Of a stretch of 64,000 bases of DNA, positions 23,053 through 31,864 are shown one piece after another (the first letter of the stretch is position 1; every line of letters starts with the position of its first letter). Position numbers and translations under genes: made by a program. The notes under the pieces are model-generated. The model had not been told where the DNA came from. It ran no database searches and worked only from the letters and a program-made list of their open reading frames with translations. This DNA comes from an uncultured Phascolarctobacterium sp. (GTDB lineage Bacteria; Bacillota; Negativicutes; Acidaminococcales; Acidaminococcaceae): contig URXU01000001.1 of assembly GCA_900552005.1 (NCBI GenBank), forward strand, positions 1 through 64,000, read 5' to 3'.

Positions 23053-24267
23053 ATGCTGCGTGTTAATATTATAGGTATCGGTCCCGGTAATCCGGAATTA
23101 TTGACTGCTGCGGCTGTTCAGGCTATCAGGGACAGCAATATTCTCATTGGTGACAAAAGAATGCTGGCTGCCTTTGCCGATGCTGATAAAAAAATATATG
23201 ATACTATTAAAACCGCTGATATTGTACAGATTGCTGCCGAAGCCGATCCTGAAAATGATCGGGTAGCAGTTTTGGTTTCTGGTGATGTGGGCTTTTTCAG
23301 TTTGGCTAAAACCATCAGCGGCAAACTACCTGATTGCGAATGTGTCCGCTACTGCGGCATCAGCAGCTTGGTTTATTTTGCCGCACAGCTGCAGATGTCC
23401 TGGGATGACGCCAAAATTGTCAGTATGCATGGACGCCGTCAGAATTTAATTGCGGCAGTTGCAGCTAATAAAAAGGTTTTTTCTCTTACCGGTGGCGAAC
23501 ATTCTCCGCAAATGCTGTGCACTCAGCTCTGCGAACATGGACTCGGAGATGTACAGGTTTATGTAGGTGAAAACCTTTCTTATCCGGAAGAAAAAATTAC
23601 TGTCGGGACGGCAGCTGAAATCAGTGAAAAATCCTTTCCTTCGCTGTCCGTTATGATGATTCTTAATGAACAGGCGCATAAAAATGAGCCTGTAGTACAT
23701 GGTTTAGCCGATGAAATGTTTATGCGCAGCAAGGTGCCCATGACAAAGCAGGAAGTGCGCAGCGTTTCCATGTCTAAACTGATGCCCAAGGCGACAGATA
23801 AAATTTATGATATTGGTGCTGGTACCGGCTCCTGCTCCATTGAGTTGGCCTTGTTAGCTCGGGACGGACATGTATGGGCTTTTGAGCGTAATCCATTAGC
23901 TGTTGAACTGATTGAGAAAAATAAAGCGCTGTTTGGTATTGATAATTTGGACATTGTTGCTGGAGAAGCTTTGGATAATATTAAAACCATGCCGGCGCCG
24001 GATTGTGTTTTTATCGGCGGCAGCGGCGGTGACTTATGTCCTATGCTGGATGTAATTTACGACAAGAATGCTGATTGCCGCATTGTCATTAACGCGATTA
24101 CAATCGAAACTCTGGCTGAAGTTGCGGGCTACTACAGTCAGCATCCAGAATATAATTTGGAAATTGTTAATGTCTGCGTAGCGCGCAGCAAGAAATTGGG
24201 CAGCTATAATCTGATGATGGCGCAAAACCCTGTATATGTGATGACTGGATGGAAAAAAGGTGAGTAA
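23053..24267 (+). CDS. cbiET: Cobalt-precorrin-6B/7 methyltransferase-decarboxylase fusion
   Basis: This 404-residue protein fuses CbiE (C-5 methyltransferase, residues about 1-205) and CbiT (C-15 methyltransferase and C-12 decarboxylase, about 210-404). CbiE shows INIIGIGPGNPELLTAAAVQ, VLVSGDVGFFSLA and YCGISSLVYFAAQL. CbiT shows RSKVPMTKQEVRSVSMSKL, the SAM-binding IGAGTGSCSIELALLA near residue 253 and VFIGGSGGDL. The same fusion order is seen in CobL of aerobic bacteria. A GGAG site precedes the ATG. Confidence 0.95.
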   Translation: MLRVNIIGIGPGNPELLTAAAVQAIRDSNILIGDKRMLAAFADADKKIYDTIKTADIVQIAAEADPENDRVAVLVSGDVGFFSLAKTISGKLPDCECVRYCGISSLVYFAAQLQMSWDDAKIVSMHGRRQNLIAAVAANKKVFSLTGGEHSPQMLCTQLCEHGLGDVQVYVGENLSYPEEKITVGTAAEISEKSFPSLSVMMILNEQAHKNEPVVHGLADEMFMRSKVPMTKQEVRSVSMSKLMPKATDKIYDIGAGTGSCSIELALLARDGHVWAFERNPLAVELIEKNKALFGIDNLDIVAGEALDNIKTMPAPDCVFIGGSGGDLCPMLDVIYDKNADCRIVINAITIETLAEVAGYYSQHPEYNLEIVNVCVARSKKLGSYNLMMAQNPVYVMTGWKKGE

Positions 24268-24268
24268 G

Positions 24269-25636
24269 ATGGCTGAATTACGTATTCCTCGTTTTATGAT
24301 CAGCGCTCCCGGCAGCGGCAGCGGCAAGACAACAATTGTCTGTGGATTATTAAAGGCATTAATGAATAGAGGTTTGCGAACAGCTGCTTTTAAATCAGGC
24401 CCTGATTACATCGATCCCATGTTTCATTCGAAGGTGATTGGTGCCAAGTCAAGAAATCTTGACTTGTTTATGTTAGGCAAGCAAACAGCAAAATATCTTG
24501 CTGCCAAAAATGCGGCAGATGCAGATATTGCGGTTTTTGAAGGAGCCATGGGATTTTATGACGGTATGGGGAAAACTGTTCAGGCCAGCGCCTATGAATT
24601 AGCATGTACCTGTAAAGTACCGGTTATTCTTGTTGTTAACGGCAAGGGTGCGGCACTTTCACTGGCAGCGCTGATTAAGGGCTTTAAGGACTTTAGACCG
24701 GACAGCCAGATTGTGGGAGCAATTCTCAATAATGTTAATCCCATGAGCTATCTTTTTTATAAAGATGTTATTGAACAGGAAATCGGCGTCAAGCTGTTGG
24801 GTTATTTTCCTGTTATGAAGGATTGCAATTTTGAAAGCAGGCATTTGGGTTTGATAACGGCTGAAGAAATTGGCGATTTGCAAAATATTGTTGATCGCCT
24901 GGCCGCGCAGGCAGCTAAATCGGTTGATTTAGACAGTTTGCTGACTATTGCTGCTCAGGCTCAGCCGCTTGAGTATGAAGTTCCAATTTTGCAGCCTGTG
25001 GGTCAGGTACGTATTGCTGTTGCTCAGGATAAAGCCTTTTGTTTCTACTATCAGGATGCACTTGATTTATTGCAGGAATTAGGCGCAGAGCTTATTCCTT
25101 TCAGTCCTGTTAATGATCAACGTTTGCCTGATGACTGCCATGGCATAATTTTAGGCGGCGGTTATCCGGAAATTTATGCGCAGCAATTAGCTGAAAACAA
25201 AACCATGCTTGATGATTTAAGAGCTGCATTGCGGCAAGGTATGCCCTGCTTTGCTGAATGCGGCGGGTTTATGTATTTGCTGGAGAGTTACAATGACGGT
25301 AAAAACTGTTATCGTTGGGTTGGGGCTTTACAGGGTTCTACTGAACTGACCGATAAGTTAACTCGTTTTGGATATATTCATTTAACGGCTCTAAAAGATA
25401 ACATGCTGTGTAAAGCCGGTGAAAAAATTAATGGACACGAATTTCATTATTCTGACAGTACCAATAATGGTTGCTGCTTCCTGGCAGAAAAGGCCTCCGG
25501 TAAAGGTAAATGGGAATGTGCTCATGCCGGAGATAATATTTATGCCGGTTATCCGCATATTCACTTATGGGGAAATCCTAAATTTGCGCAAAACTTTGTT
25601 CAGCATTGTTATCAGTATGCTCAAAATACGAAATAA
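24269..25636 (+). CDS. cbiA: Cobyrinate a,c-diamide synthase
   Basis: CbiA amidates the a and c side chains with glutamine and ATP. I use the ATG at 24269, eight bases after the AAAAAAGG run; a GTG at 24260 overlaps cbiET by eight bases and is less likely. The 455-residue protein has a dethiobiotin-synthetase-like P-loop GSGSGKTTIVCGLLKAL, FKSGPDYIDPMFH, VFEGAMGFYDGM, and a C-terminal class I glutaminase domain with LGGGYPEIYA and the nucleophile Cys in PCFAECGGFMYL, then the late His in PHIHLWG. All catalytic parts are present. Confidence 0.95.
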   Translation: MAELRIPRFMISAPGSGSGKTTIVCGLLKALMNRGLRTAAFKSGPDYIDPMFHSKVIGAKSRNLDLFMLGKQTAKYLAAKNAADADIAVFEGAMGFYDGMGKTVQASAYELACTCKVPVILVVNGKGAALSLAALIKGFKDFRPDSQIVGAILNNVNPMSYLFYKDVIEQEIGVKLLGYFPVMKDCNFESRHLGLITAEEIGDLQNIVDRLAAQAAKSVDLDSLLTIAAQAQPLEYEVPILQPVGQVRIAVAQDKAFCFYYQDALDLLQELGAELIPFSPVNDQRLPDDCHGIILGGGYPEIYAQQLAENKTMLDDLRAALRQGMPCFAECGGFMYLLESYNDGKNCYRWVGALQGSTELTDKLTRFGYIHLTALKDNMLCKAGEKINGHEFHYSDSTNNGCCFLAEKASGKGKWECAHAGDNIYAGYPHIHLWGNPKFAQNFVQHCYQYAQNTK

Positions 25637-25666
25637 ACAGGGCTGTGATAAAAGGGGATTTTGTTT

Positions 25667-26635
25667 ATGATGACATTAGCTGCCATAACAGCGGGTTTTA
25701 TATTAGATTTTCTGTTTGGCGATCCTCATTGGCTGCCGCATCCTATCTGTCTTATTGGTAATCTGATTGGCTTTCTTGAGAAGCGGTTGCGCAGTATTTT
25801 TGCTTTCAGCAATACTGCATTGCTGCTGAGCGGTGGCTTGATGGTAATAATAGTTTTACTGCTTACATATTCAGTACCGTATATTATTTTATATGAAGCT
25901 GAAAAAGTAAGTATCTGGCTTGCTTTTGTGCTGGAAACAATTATGTTTTATCAAATTTTTGCAACTAAAAGCCTCCGTGATGAAAGTATGAAGGTATATG
26001 AGGCTTTAAAAAATAATGATTTAGCTGATGCCAGAATTAAACTTTCATGGATTGTGGGACGTGATACCCAAAATTTAACTGCGGAAGAAGTAACAAAAGG
26101 TGCAGTGGAAACGGTTGCTGAAAATACTTCTGATGGTGTTATTGCGCCGATGTTCTTTATGTTTATCGGAGGAGCTCCATTAGCCTTCCTGTATAAGGGT
26201 ATTAATACCATGGACTCCATGGTGGGCTACAAAAATGACAAATACTTATTTTTTGGCAGATGCGCTGCTAAATTAGATGATTTGGCTAATTTTATTCCGG
26301 CGCGCATTTCCGGTATTGTAATGATCCTTGCCGCTTATTTTCTTAATTTAGACAGCAAGCGTGCCTGGAAAACATTTTTACGTGACCGTTATAATCATTT
26401 AAGCCCCAATTCAGCCATGACGGAGTCTGTAGCAGCTGGTGCGCTGAATATTCAGTTGGGAGGCGGTCATTTCTATTTTGGCAAATGGGTGCCTAAAGAT
26501 ACTATTGGCGATAATCTGCGTGCCGTTGTGCCCGAAGATATCGTATCAGTAAACAATTTATTATATATGTCGGCTGTAATAAGTCTTTTGATTTTTGCTT
26601 TAATTTATTTATTAGGCATTTTTATTGCAGCATGA
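25667..26635 (+). CDS. cbiB: Adenosylcobinamide-phosphate synthase
   Basis: CbiB is an integral membrane enzyme joining adenosylcobyric acid to aminopropanol phosphate. The 322-residue protein starts at the ATG at 25667, eight bases after AAAAGGGGA. It opens FILDFLFGDPHWLPHPICLIG, the family hallmark, has several hydrophobic helices, and carries GRDTQNLTAEEVTKGAVETVAENT split around LSWIV, then GAPLAFLYKGINTMDSMVGY and SPNSAMTESVAAGALNIQLGG. It is followed 19 bases on by cobD, which supplies its amino-alcohol substrate. Confidence 0.94.
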   Translation: MMTLAAITAGFILDFLFGDPHWLPHPICLIGNLIGFLEKRLRSIFAFSNTALLLSGGLMVIIVLLLTYSVPYIILYEAEKVSIWLAFVLETIMFYQIFATKSLRDESMKVYEALKNNDLADARIKLSWIVGRDTQNLTAEEVTKGAVETVAENTSDGVIAPMFFMFIGGAPLAFLYKGINTMDSMVGYKNDKYLFFGRCAAKLDDLANFIPARISGIVMILAAYFLNLDSKRAWKTFLRDRYNHLSPNSAMTESVAAGALNIQLGGGHFYFGKWVPKDTIGDNLRAVVPEDIVSVNNLLYMSAVISLLIFALIYLLGIFIAA

Positions 26636-26654
26636 TGTAAGAGGATGGGAAACA

Positions 26655-27743
26655 ATGTATACTTATGTTCATGGTGGGGATGTTTATACTCAGAAAACTA
26701 CTGCTGGCGGCAAAGGCATAGTTGATTTTTCAGCTAATATTAATCCGCTGGGGTTACCTGCAGGTGTAAAAAAAGCTTTAAAGGATGCAATTCGCCAGTG
26801 CATTAACTATCCTGATCCTTTTTGCAGAGAGCTGGCGGCTGCAGCAGCTAATTTTCTGCAGGTTAAACAGGATTATCTGTTTTTCGGAAATGGTGCCGCT
26901 GATATTTTATTTCGCTTGGCAGTAGCATTAAAACCAAGAAGGGCGCTGCTTTTGGCACCGACATTTGCTGATTATGAAAAAGCGCTGTGCTCGGTAGACT
27001 GTCATGTTTCTTATTATAATCTGCAGAAAAAACATGATTTCTGTGTCCAGAAAGATATTTTAAAAAAGATTACACCACGAACGGATATCGTAGTTATTTG
27101 TAATCCCAATAATCCTACGGGACAACTGATTAACAAGGATTTACTGGAAGCCGTGCTGCATAGATGCAAGGAAGTAAACGCTTATTTACTGGTTGATGAG
27201 TGCTTTATGGATTTTGTCGATGCTGATAAGGCATACAGTATGCGCAGCCTGCTTTCTGATAATCATAATCTTATTATTCTTAAAGCCTTTACTAAGACTT
27301 TTGCCATTCCTGGCGTACGTCTTGGTTACTGCATGAATGCTGATGCTGAATTGCATAAAAAATTACATGAAAGCGGACAGGACTGGAGTGTTTCCGTACT
27401 GGCGCAGGAAGCAGGCAAAGCTGCTTTAAGGGAAAAGGAATATCTTAACGAATCTTTCATGCTGATTCATGAAGAACGTCACTATCTGATTAATCAGCTG
27501 CGGTCTTTGGGCGCCGAGGTTTTTGGCTCCGAAGCCAATTATGTTTTCTTTTATATGGAGAAGCCTGCTCAGTTAAAAGAACTTTTATATGAACAGGGAT
27601 ATATGATCCGTTCCTGCGCTAATTATCATAATCTTGGGGACGGATATTACCGGATAGCGGTTAAAACAAGAGTGCTTAACCGCGGATTAATAAAAGCAAT
27701 TAAGGAAGCAAGAAAAAATGCGCTCATTACTGGTACTTATTGA
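26655..27743 (+). CDS. cobD: L-threonine-O-3-phosphate decarboxylase
   Basis: CobD is a PLP enzyme making (R)-1-amino-2-propanol phosphate from threonine phosphate. I start it at the ATG at 26655, nine bases after AGAGGA. The 362-residue protein has the aminotransferase class I/II fold: VDFSANINPLGLP near the start (typical of CobD and HisC-like), GNGAADILFRL, VVICNPNNPTGQLI, LLVDECFMDF and the PLP lysine in KAFTKTFAIPGVRLGY at about residue 214. It overlaps the ApgM-like gene by 26 bases. The window has no PduX-type L-threonine kinase to supply its substrate. Confidence 0.9.
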   Translation: MYTYVHGGDVYTQKTTAGGKGIVDFSANINPLGLPAGVKKALKDAIRQCINYPDPFCRELAAAAANFLQVKQDYLFFGNGAADILFRLAVALKPRRALLLAPTFADYEKALCSVDCHVSYYNLQKKHDFCVQKDILKKITPRTDIVVICNPNNPTGQLINKDLLEAVLHRCKEVNAYLLVDECFMDFVDADKAYSMRSLLSDNHNLIILKAFTKTFAIPGVRLGYCMNADAELHKKLHESGQDWSVSVLAQEAGKAALREKEYLNESFMLIHEERHYLINQLRSLGAEVFGSEANYVFFYMEKPAQLKELLYEQGYMIRSCANYHNLGDGYYRIAVKTRVLNRGLIKAIKEARKNALITGTY

Positions 27744-28842
27744 CGGTTTAGGTGATGAACCGATTGCCTGCTGGCATGGTAAAACACCGTTTCAGCAGGC
27801 TGAGCATATTAATATAGATTATTTGCTGCGTTACGGAATTTCCGCAGAGGTATCCATCTGTGAAGATGATTTGGTACCGGAAAGCTGTAGCTGCATTTTG
27901 CGTCTTTTAGGAGTTACGAATAAATTTATTCCTCAGAGCCGGTCATATTTGGAGCTGCTTGCTCATAATCGCGATATATCAGAATTTGAAATGGTTATGC
28001 GCTGTAATCTGATTGCTGTTACTGATGATGGGAAAATGGCTGCATTTAATGGCGCCGGCCTGTCGTCAGCTGATTTGCAGCAGGCAACATCTGTGTGTGA
28101 TAACCTTTTCAAAGATGTGGAATTTATTCATTTATCGGATTATCGTAATTTGCTGATTTTAAATAGGGAACAAAGTGTTTTGGATTGTGCTGTTCCGCCG
28201 CCGCATGAAAATGTTGGTGGTAATGTAGATGAATTGCTGGCTGAAATCATGACTAAATCTTTGTCCGTCAGATATTTTTTGCGAAGTGCAGAAGAAAAGC
28301 TGCAAAAATTCAGTCATGACGGGATGCATTATAGGCTATATCCCTGGGGAGCGGCTGACAGATGCCTGCTTCCTTCCTTTTATCAGCTGCATCATTTACA
28401 AGGGGCCGCTGTCTGTAAAGCAGAAATTGTTGCCGGCATTGCCAAAGCTCTTGATATGCAGCTTGTTACGCCGGAGCATGCGACCGGTGATATAGATACT
28501 GATGTAGCAGCAAAAGCGGCTGCCGCTTTGGATTTATTGCAGCAGCATGATTTTGTAATTGCCCATTTTAATGGCAGTGATGAGGCTTCTCACAGGTATG
28601 ATGCTGAAGGGAAGAAGTCTTTTATTGAACGCATAGACAGAGACTTTATCGGCAAGGTAATACAAAATTATTCCGAACCGCTAAAAATAGTAATCTGCGG
28701 CGATCATGTCACAAGTTCCGTCAATGGTAAGCACGGGCGTGGAACTGTTCCCGTAGTTGCAGCAGTACTTAATGGTAATAAAGAAATTAAAATCAACAAT
28801 TATCATGATATATTAAACTTTTTAATGAGAGAGAGTGATTGA
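27718..28842 (+). CDS. ApgM-like metalloenzyme (phosphoglycerate mutase/alkaline phosphatase superfamily) in the B12 operon
   Basis: This 374-residue protein matches archaeal-type cofactor-independent phosphoglycerate mutase. The N-terminal LLVLIDGLGDEP metal site is followed by HGKTPFQQAEHINIDYLL, the equivalent of 'GKTPLEAA.TPNLD.L'. C-terminal ligands are in HFNGSDEASHRYDAEGK, ICGDHV and KHGRGTVP. Family members act as mutases, and some have been proposed as homoserine kinase substitutes. Its place between cobD (26-base overlap) and cbiP argues for a B12 role. The missing steps nearby are L-threonine kinase (making CobD's substrate) and alpha-ribazole phosphatase. The real reaction is unknown. 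A canonical thrB at 47924 makes a homoserine kinase role less needed. Confidence 0.75.
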   Translation: MRSLLVLIDGLGDEPIACWHGKTPFQQAEHINIDYLLRYGISAEVSICEDDLVPESCSCILRLLGVTNKFIPQSRSYLELLAHNRDISEFEMVMRCNLIAVTDDGKMAAFNGAGLSSADLQQATSVCDNLFKDVEFIHLSDYRNLLILNREQSVLDCAVPPPHENVGGNVDELLAEIMTKSLSVRYFLRSAEEKLQKFSHDGMHYRLYPWGAADRCLLPSFYQLHHLQGAAVCKAEIVAGIAKALDMQLVTPEHATGDIDTDVAAKAAAALDLLQQHDFVIAHFNGSDEASHRYDAEGKKSFIERIDRDFIGKVIQNYSEPLKIVICGDHVTSSVNGKHGRGTVPVVAAVLNGNKEIKINNYHDILNFLMRESD

Positions 28843-28843
28843 T

Positions 28844-30364
28844 GTGGCAAAAGCAATAATGGTGCAGGGGACAATGTCGAATGCTGGCAAAAGTTTGGTA
28901 ACTGCAGGGTTATGCCGTGTATTTAATCAGGATGGTAAAAAAGTAGCTCCGTTTAAATCGCAGAATATGGCTCTCAATTCTTTTATTACCAAAGAAGGCG
29001 CTGAAATGGGTCGTGCCCAGGTTGTTCAGGCTGAAGCGGCCAATATTGAGCCAAGCGCGCTGATGAACCCAATTTTACTGAAACCTACCAGTGACAGCGG
29101 TTCACAGGTAATTGTTAATGGTGAAGCTATTGGAACCATGTCTGCTGCAGAATATTTCAAATTTAAAACCAAGCTTATTCCAGATATCATGAAGGCCTAT
29201 AATCAACTGGACGCATCTTATGATGTTATTGTACTGGAAGGTGCCGGCAGTCCGGCTGAAATTAATTTAAAATCACAGGATATAGTTAATATGGGAATGG
29301 CCAAAATGGCTAAGGCGCCGGTTTTACTGGTAGCTGATATTGATCGCGGCGGTGTTTTTGCTTCTATTTACGGCACATTGATGCTTATGGAGGAAGACGA
29401 ACGAGCCATGGTCAAAGGTGTAATTATCAATAAATTCCGCGGTGATGTTGATATTCTTCGACCCGGTCTGGAGATGATTGAAGCTAAGACCGGTGTACCG
29501 GTTGTTGGTGTTTTGCCCATGCTGCATGTTGATATTGAAGATGAAGACAGCTTGTCAGAAAGACTGACAACTCACACAGATGTTAAATTGGTAGATATTG
29601 CCGTCATCAGAATTCCGCGTATGTCCAATTATACGGATTTCAATGTATTTGAGCTGATTTCCGGTGTGTCACTGAGATATGTAACTTCTGTACGTGAGCT
29701 TGGTCATCCGGATATGATTATTATTCCCGGTACTAAAAATACCATCGGTGATTTAAAATGGCTGCGCCAAAGTGGCTTGGAAGCTGAAATTTTAAAACAG
29801 GCTCATGATGGCACTGTTATTTTCGGCGTCTGCGGCGGTTATCAGATGCTTGGCAAAAACTTATCTGACCCTTATGGCGTAGAAGAAGGCGGCGATACGC
29901 CTGGCATTGGTCTTTTGGATGTTGAAACAATTTTTGCCGAGAAAAAACGTACTATTCAGATGGCCGGACATTTTGGCAAGGTGCAGGGCATCTTTGCTAA
30001 GTTAAGCGGCAAACCGCTGGTTGGTTATGAAATTCATTCAGGTGTCACTAACTTTGCTGAAAATACAGCTTTGACAACCATAAAACCAATTTATGAAGAA
30101 GGCAGTGACATGCTGGAAGGCTCACAGACTATTACTGATAAAATGAATGTATATGGTACTTATGTACACGGTATTTTTGACGGTGATGGTATTGCTGCTG
30201 CTGTTGTTGAAGCATTACTGGCTAAAAAAGGTCTGAAAATGGAAGATATCAAAACAGTTAATTTTGCTGATTATAAAAAGCAGCAGTATGATATTTTAGC
30301 CGACAGTATTAGAAAAAATTTGGATATGGAAAAAATTTACGCTATTCTGGAAGCAGGTGTTTAA
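28844..30364 (+). CDS. cbiP: Cobyric acid synthase
   Basis: CbiP/CobQ amidates the b, d, e and g side chains of adenosylcobyrinate diamide. I choose the GTG at 28844, nine bases after the AGAGAG run and one base past the previous stop; a GTG at 28835 is possible. The 506-residue protein opens AIMVQGTMSNAGKSLVTAGL (ATPase P-loop), has FKSQNMALNSFITKEGAEMG, LEGAGSPAEINL, DIDRGGVFASIYGT, and a class I glutaminase domain with the Cys in VFGVCGGYQMLG and the His in YGTYVHGIFD. It is followed directly by cobO with no gap. Confidence 0.95.
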   Translation: MAKAIMVQGTMSNAGKSLVTAGLCRVFNQDGKKVAPFKSQNMALNSFITKEGAEMGRAQVVQAEAANIEPSALMNPILLKPTSDSGSQVIVNGEAIGTMSAAEYFKFKTKLIPDIMKAYNQLDASYDVIVLEGAGSPAEINLKSQDIVNMGMAKMAKAPVLLVADIDRGGVFASIYGTLMLMEEDERAMVKGVIINKFRGDVDILRPGLEMIEAKTGVPVVGVLPMLHVDIEDEDSLSERLTTHTDVKLVDIAVIRIPRMSNYTDFNVFELISGVSLRYVTSVRELGHPDMIIIPGTKNTIGDLKWLRQSGLEAEILKQAHDGTVIFGVCGGYQMLGKNLSDPYGVEEGGDTPGIGLLDVETIFAEKKRTIQMAGHFGKVQGIFAKLSGKPLVGYEIHSGVTNFAENTALTTIKPIYEEGSDMLEGSQTITDKMNVYGTYVHGIFDGDGIAAAVVEALLAKKGLKMEDIKTVNFADYKKQQYDILADSIRKNLDMEKIYAILEAGV

Positions 30365-30895
30365 ATGAAGAATGGCGGACTGATACATATTTATTGTGGT
30401 GACGGTAAAGGCAAAACTACGGCAGCTATTGGTTTGGCGGTCCGCTGCAGCGGCCACGGCAATAAGGTTTTGCTGGTACAGTTTTTGAAAAGCCGTCCGA
30501 CAGGTGAACTGAAATCATTGGCCATGCTTCCCGGTATTGAGGTACTGCGCGGCAAGGCCAATAACAAATTCACTTTTCAAATGAGTGCAGCTGAAAAAGC
30601 AGAGGTACTGCAAAATCATATGACTTTATTTGCGACTGTCAAACAAAAATGTATAGCAGAAAAAATAGATCTGCTGATTTTGGATGAAGTAATTGGAGCA
30701 TGCAATACTGGAGTTTTTGAACTGCAGTCATTATTGGATTTCTTGAAAAATAAACCCCAGGAAATGGAAGTTGTTTTAACTGGACGCAATCCTGATTCTG
30801 AATTAATAAATTTGGCAGATTACGTCTCTGAAATTTGTAAACGAAAACATCCCTTTGATCATGGAATTCCGGCCAGAACAGGAATAGAAAGGTAG
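30365..30895 (+). CDS. cobO: Cob(I)alamin adenosyltransferase, CobA/CobO type
   Basis: This 176-residue enzyme transfers the adenosyl group of ATP to reduced corrinoids. The P-loop GDGKGKTTAAIGLAVRCSG lies near residue 13 and the Walker B-like run is LLILDEVIGACNTG. LTGRNPDSELINLADYVSEI and the end KHPFDHGIPARTGIER are typical of CobA/BtuR. The start codon directly follows the cbiP stop, so coupling is likely. A second, diverged member lies at 43511. Confidence 0.92.
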   Translation: MKNGGLIHIYCGDGKGKTTAAIGLAVRCSGHGNKVLLVQFLKSRPTGELKSLAMLPGIEVLRGKANNKFTFQMSAAEKAEVLQNHMTLFATVKQKCIAEKIDLLILDEVIGACNTGVFELQSLLDFLKNKPQEMEVVLTGRNPDSELINLADYVSEICKRKHPFDHGIPARTGIER

Positions 30896-30904
30896 GTTAC
30901 CGAT

Positions 30905-31534
30905 ATGCAATTACAAAATGTATTGCCTATGGATATTGAAAAACGCAGTATGGAAATTATTGGTGAAGAACTGGGCGAGATAAAACTTGACCCTGAAAAA
31001 ATTGATATTGTAAAACGTGTAATCCATACTTCCGCTGATTTTGATTATGCACGCACATTACATTTTTCTGAAGGTGTAGTAGAAAAAGCTTTGGCTGCTT
31101 TGCAAAAAGGTGCCACTATTGTTACTGATACTAATATGGCCTGCACCGGTATTAATAAAATGGGTTTGAGCAAATTAGGCGCCAAGGCCGTATGCTTTAT
31201 GGCCGATCCAGATGTTGCTGCCCGTGCTAAAGAGGCCGGTTCTACAAGAGCGGCAGCATGCATGGAGAAAGCATGCACTATTGAAGGCCCTGTTATTATT
31301 GCTGTTGGTAATGCTCCTACAGCATTAGTAAGACTGGATGAACTGGTTAGAGAAGGAAAAATCAAACCAGAATTGGTAATTGGTGTTCCGGTAGGTTTCG
31401 TCAATGTTGTGGAATCTAAAGAAATCATTATGAAAACCGGAATTCCTTATATTGTGGCACGCGGACGCAAAGGAGGAAGCAATGTTGCAGCAGCAATTTG
31501 CAATGCCTTGATTTACAAGCTTACAAGAAAATAA
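30905..31534 (+). CDS. cbiC: Cobalt-precorrin-8 methylmutase
   Basis: CbiC/CobH moves the C-11 methyl to C-12, giving cobyrinate. The 209-residue protein has the family pattern: IEKRSMEIIGEELGE, VKRVIHTSADFDYARTLHFS with the catalytic His, IVTDTNMACTGINK, IAVGNAPTALVRLDEL, VIGVPVGFVNVVESKE and YIVARGRKGGSNVAAAICNA. It is the last gene of the cobalamin operon; a tRNA promoter starts ten bases after the stop, with no clear terminator between. Confidence 0.96.
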   Translation: MQLQNVLPMDIEKRSMEIIGEELGEIKLDPEKIDIVKRVIHTSADFDYARTLHFSEGVVEKALAALQKGATIVTDTNMACTGINKMGLSKLGAKAVCFMADPDVAARAKEAGSTRAAACMEKACTIEGPVIIAVGNAPTALVRLDELVREGKIKPELVIGVPVGFVNVVESKEIIMKTGIPYIVARGRKGGSNVAAAICNALIYKLTRK

Positions 31535-31543
31535 ATTATACTG

Positions 31544-31572
31544 TTGACAGCAGTTTAATTTATTGTTATAAT
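31544..31572 (+). promoter_or_regulatory. Promoter of tRNA-Asn
   Basis: A perfect TTGACA (31544-31549), 17-base spacer and a perfect TATAAT (31567-31572). It is one of the two best sigma-70 sites in the window. Confidence 0.9.
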
Positions 31573-31592
31573 ACTTTTTGTTGGTTGATAAT

Positions 31593-31668
31593 TCCCCGAT
31601 AGTTCAGCCGGTAGAACACCTGACTGTTAATCAGGGCGTCGTAGGTTCGAGTCCTACTCGGGGAGCCA
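31593..31668 (+). tRNA. tRNA-Asn (GTT)
   Basis: A 76-base tRNA: the acceptor TCCCCGA pairs with TCGGGGA, the anticodon arm CCTGA-CTGTTAA-TCAGG gives anticodon GTT, the T arm contains GGTTCGAGTCC, and CCA is encoded. It has its own promoter and terminator. Confidence 0.97.
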
Positions 31669-31679
31669 GTAAAAAATCA

Positions 31680-31708
31680 CGCTGTAGCTTAGGCTACAGC
31701 GTTTTTTG
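31680..31708 (+). terminator. Terminator of tRNA-Asn
   Basis: The stem CGCTGTAGC/GCTACAGCG (31680-31688 with 31693-31701) with a 4-base loop is followed by TTTTTTG. Confidence 0.92.
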
Positions 31709-31864
31709 TTTTTACAATATATCATTTTTTAAATTGGTGTTACAACATCTTCACACTGATTATATATCACATAAATGACAGAAAAATATCTGGCTTGCTC
31801 ATAGTATTTTTGACATCAGTGAGTTATACTTAAGACAACAGCCATAATAAAGGAGTGGTTCAAA

